The position numbers were made by a program, and so were the translations under genes. The notes under the pieces were generated by a model. It was given only the letters and a program-made list of their open reading frames with translations. It did no database searches and was not told the DNA's origin. From JBBQWZ01 sp038210135 (GTDB taxonomy: Bacteria; Acidobacteriota; Terriglobia; Bryobacterales; Bryobacteraceae), in contig JBBQWZ010000054.1 of the NCBI GenBank assembly GCA_038210135.1, positions 1 through 38,710 of the forward strand: DNA of 38,710 nucleotides, given 5' to 3'. Shown piece after piece: positions 38,504-38,710 of the stretch; within the stretch, counting starts at the first letter, position 1; each line of letters starts with the position of its first letter.

Positions 38504-38710
38504 ATGGACGATACGGAAGCGGGGAGCCTGGAGCAGATTCGGGCGTTTTTGGTGGGGAGCGCCGATGTACGGTTCAGCGGTCAGCGGCGGGCCGAGGTCT
38601 ACGCCTGGGTGGAGCGCACGTTGGTACGGCACGAGTACGCGCGGTTGCGGCGCTCGGACAAGGGGTTGGTGCGGCAGTACGTGGGACGGATGACGGGGTT
38701 GAGCCGGGCG
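38504..38710 (+). CDS. Transposase/integrase N-terminus (cut by window end)
   Basis: The open frame from the ATG at 38504 gives 69 residues and runs off the window: EAGSLEQIRAFLVGSADVRFSG, RAEVYAWVERTLVRHEYARL, RSDKGLVRQYVGRMTGLSRA. The LEQIRAFL...Y-W...L...Y..L...KGL..RY...MTGLSRAQ pattern is one I associate with the N-terminal helix-turn-helix part of integrase-core transposases (IS3/IS481 type). The DDE domain would lie to the right. Base composition (very G-rich on the plus strand) differs from the neighbours. Confidence 0.7.
   Translation, partial: MDDTEAGSLEQIRAFLVGSADVRFSGQRRAEVYAWVERTLVRHEYARLRRSDKGLVRQYVGRMTGLSRA

Overview
The window is a high-GC stretch of bacterial chromosome, most likely from an acidobacterium of the Solibacter/Bryobacter type. 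Evidence for this: two tandem von Willebrand A proteins that look like the acidobacterial VWFA family (TIGR03436-like), a 'STGPRT...NALKHGL' protein of a kind common in that phylum, a NIPSNAP-like secreted protein, and many dispersed palindromic repeats between genes. Taxonomy is inferred from the sequence only.

Region 1 (1-16990) is one long plus-strand translation locus: the 3' end of tuf, then rpsJ-rplC-rplD-rplW-rplB-rpsS-rplV-rpsC-rplP-rpmC-rpsQ (S10 part), rplN-rplX-rplE-rpsN-rpsH-rplF-rplR-rpsE-rpmD-rplO-secY (spc part), adk-map-infA-rpmJ, and rpsM-rpsK-rpsD-rpoA-rplQ (alpha part). It closes with a strong intrinsic terminator at 16940-16990. Gene order is classical. Oddities are an RGG/proline-rich tail on S3, a divergent GTG-started IF-1, zinc-type S14, L36 and S4, and three palindromic repeats inserted between rpsK and rpsD.

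Region 2 (17000-24605): a secreted amidohydrolase; a minus-strand cluster (TPR protein, DUF5076-like protein, ribbon-helix-helix protein, unknown 81-aa protein) with a perfect palindrome at its internal promoter; cmk coupled to an aspartokinase gene; a membrane-anchored PpiD-like foldase coupled to a DedA membrane protein.

Region 3 (24606-32261): a nine-unit 30-bp hairpin array; guanine deaminase (minus); a membrane protein with an apparently leaderless promoter, followed by a winged-helix regulator and uppS; a NIPSNAP protein; a YwaF/TIGR02206-like membrane protein (minus); a class V aminotransferase; an unknown membrane-anchored protein (minus). Most intergenic gaps here carry repeats.

Region 4 (32262-38710): the STGPRT-family protein, thrS, an HpnI/GT21-like glycosyltransferase, a minus-strand operon of two VWFA proteins plus a tiny Trp/Arg-rich protein, and the start of an insertion sequence cut by the window edge.

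The most interesting signal is in the intergenic repeats. Sequences that look unrelated (CCGC..GCGG, CCC..GGG and CCCC..GGGG types) can be folded to one architecture: outer stem, usually a tandem G.A step, two base pairs, and a GTRA (GNRA-type) tetraloop. All eleven copies, and all thirteen copies of a second palindromic family, lie in the same orientation whatever the direction of the neighbouring genes.
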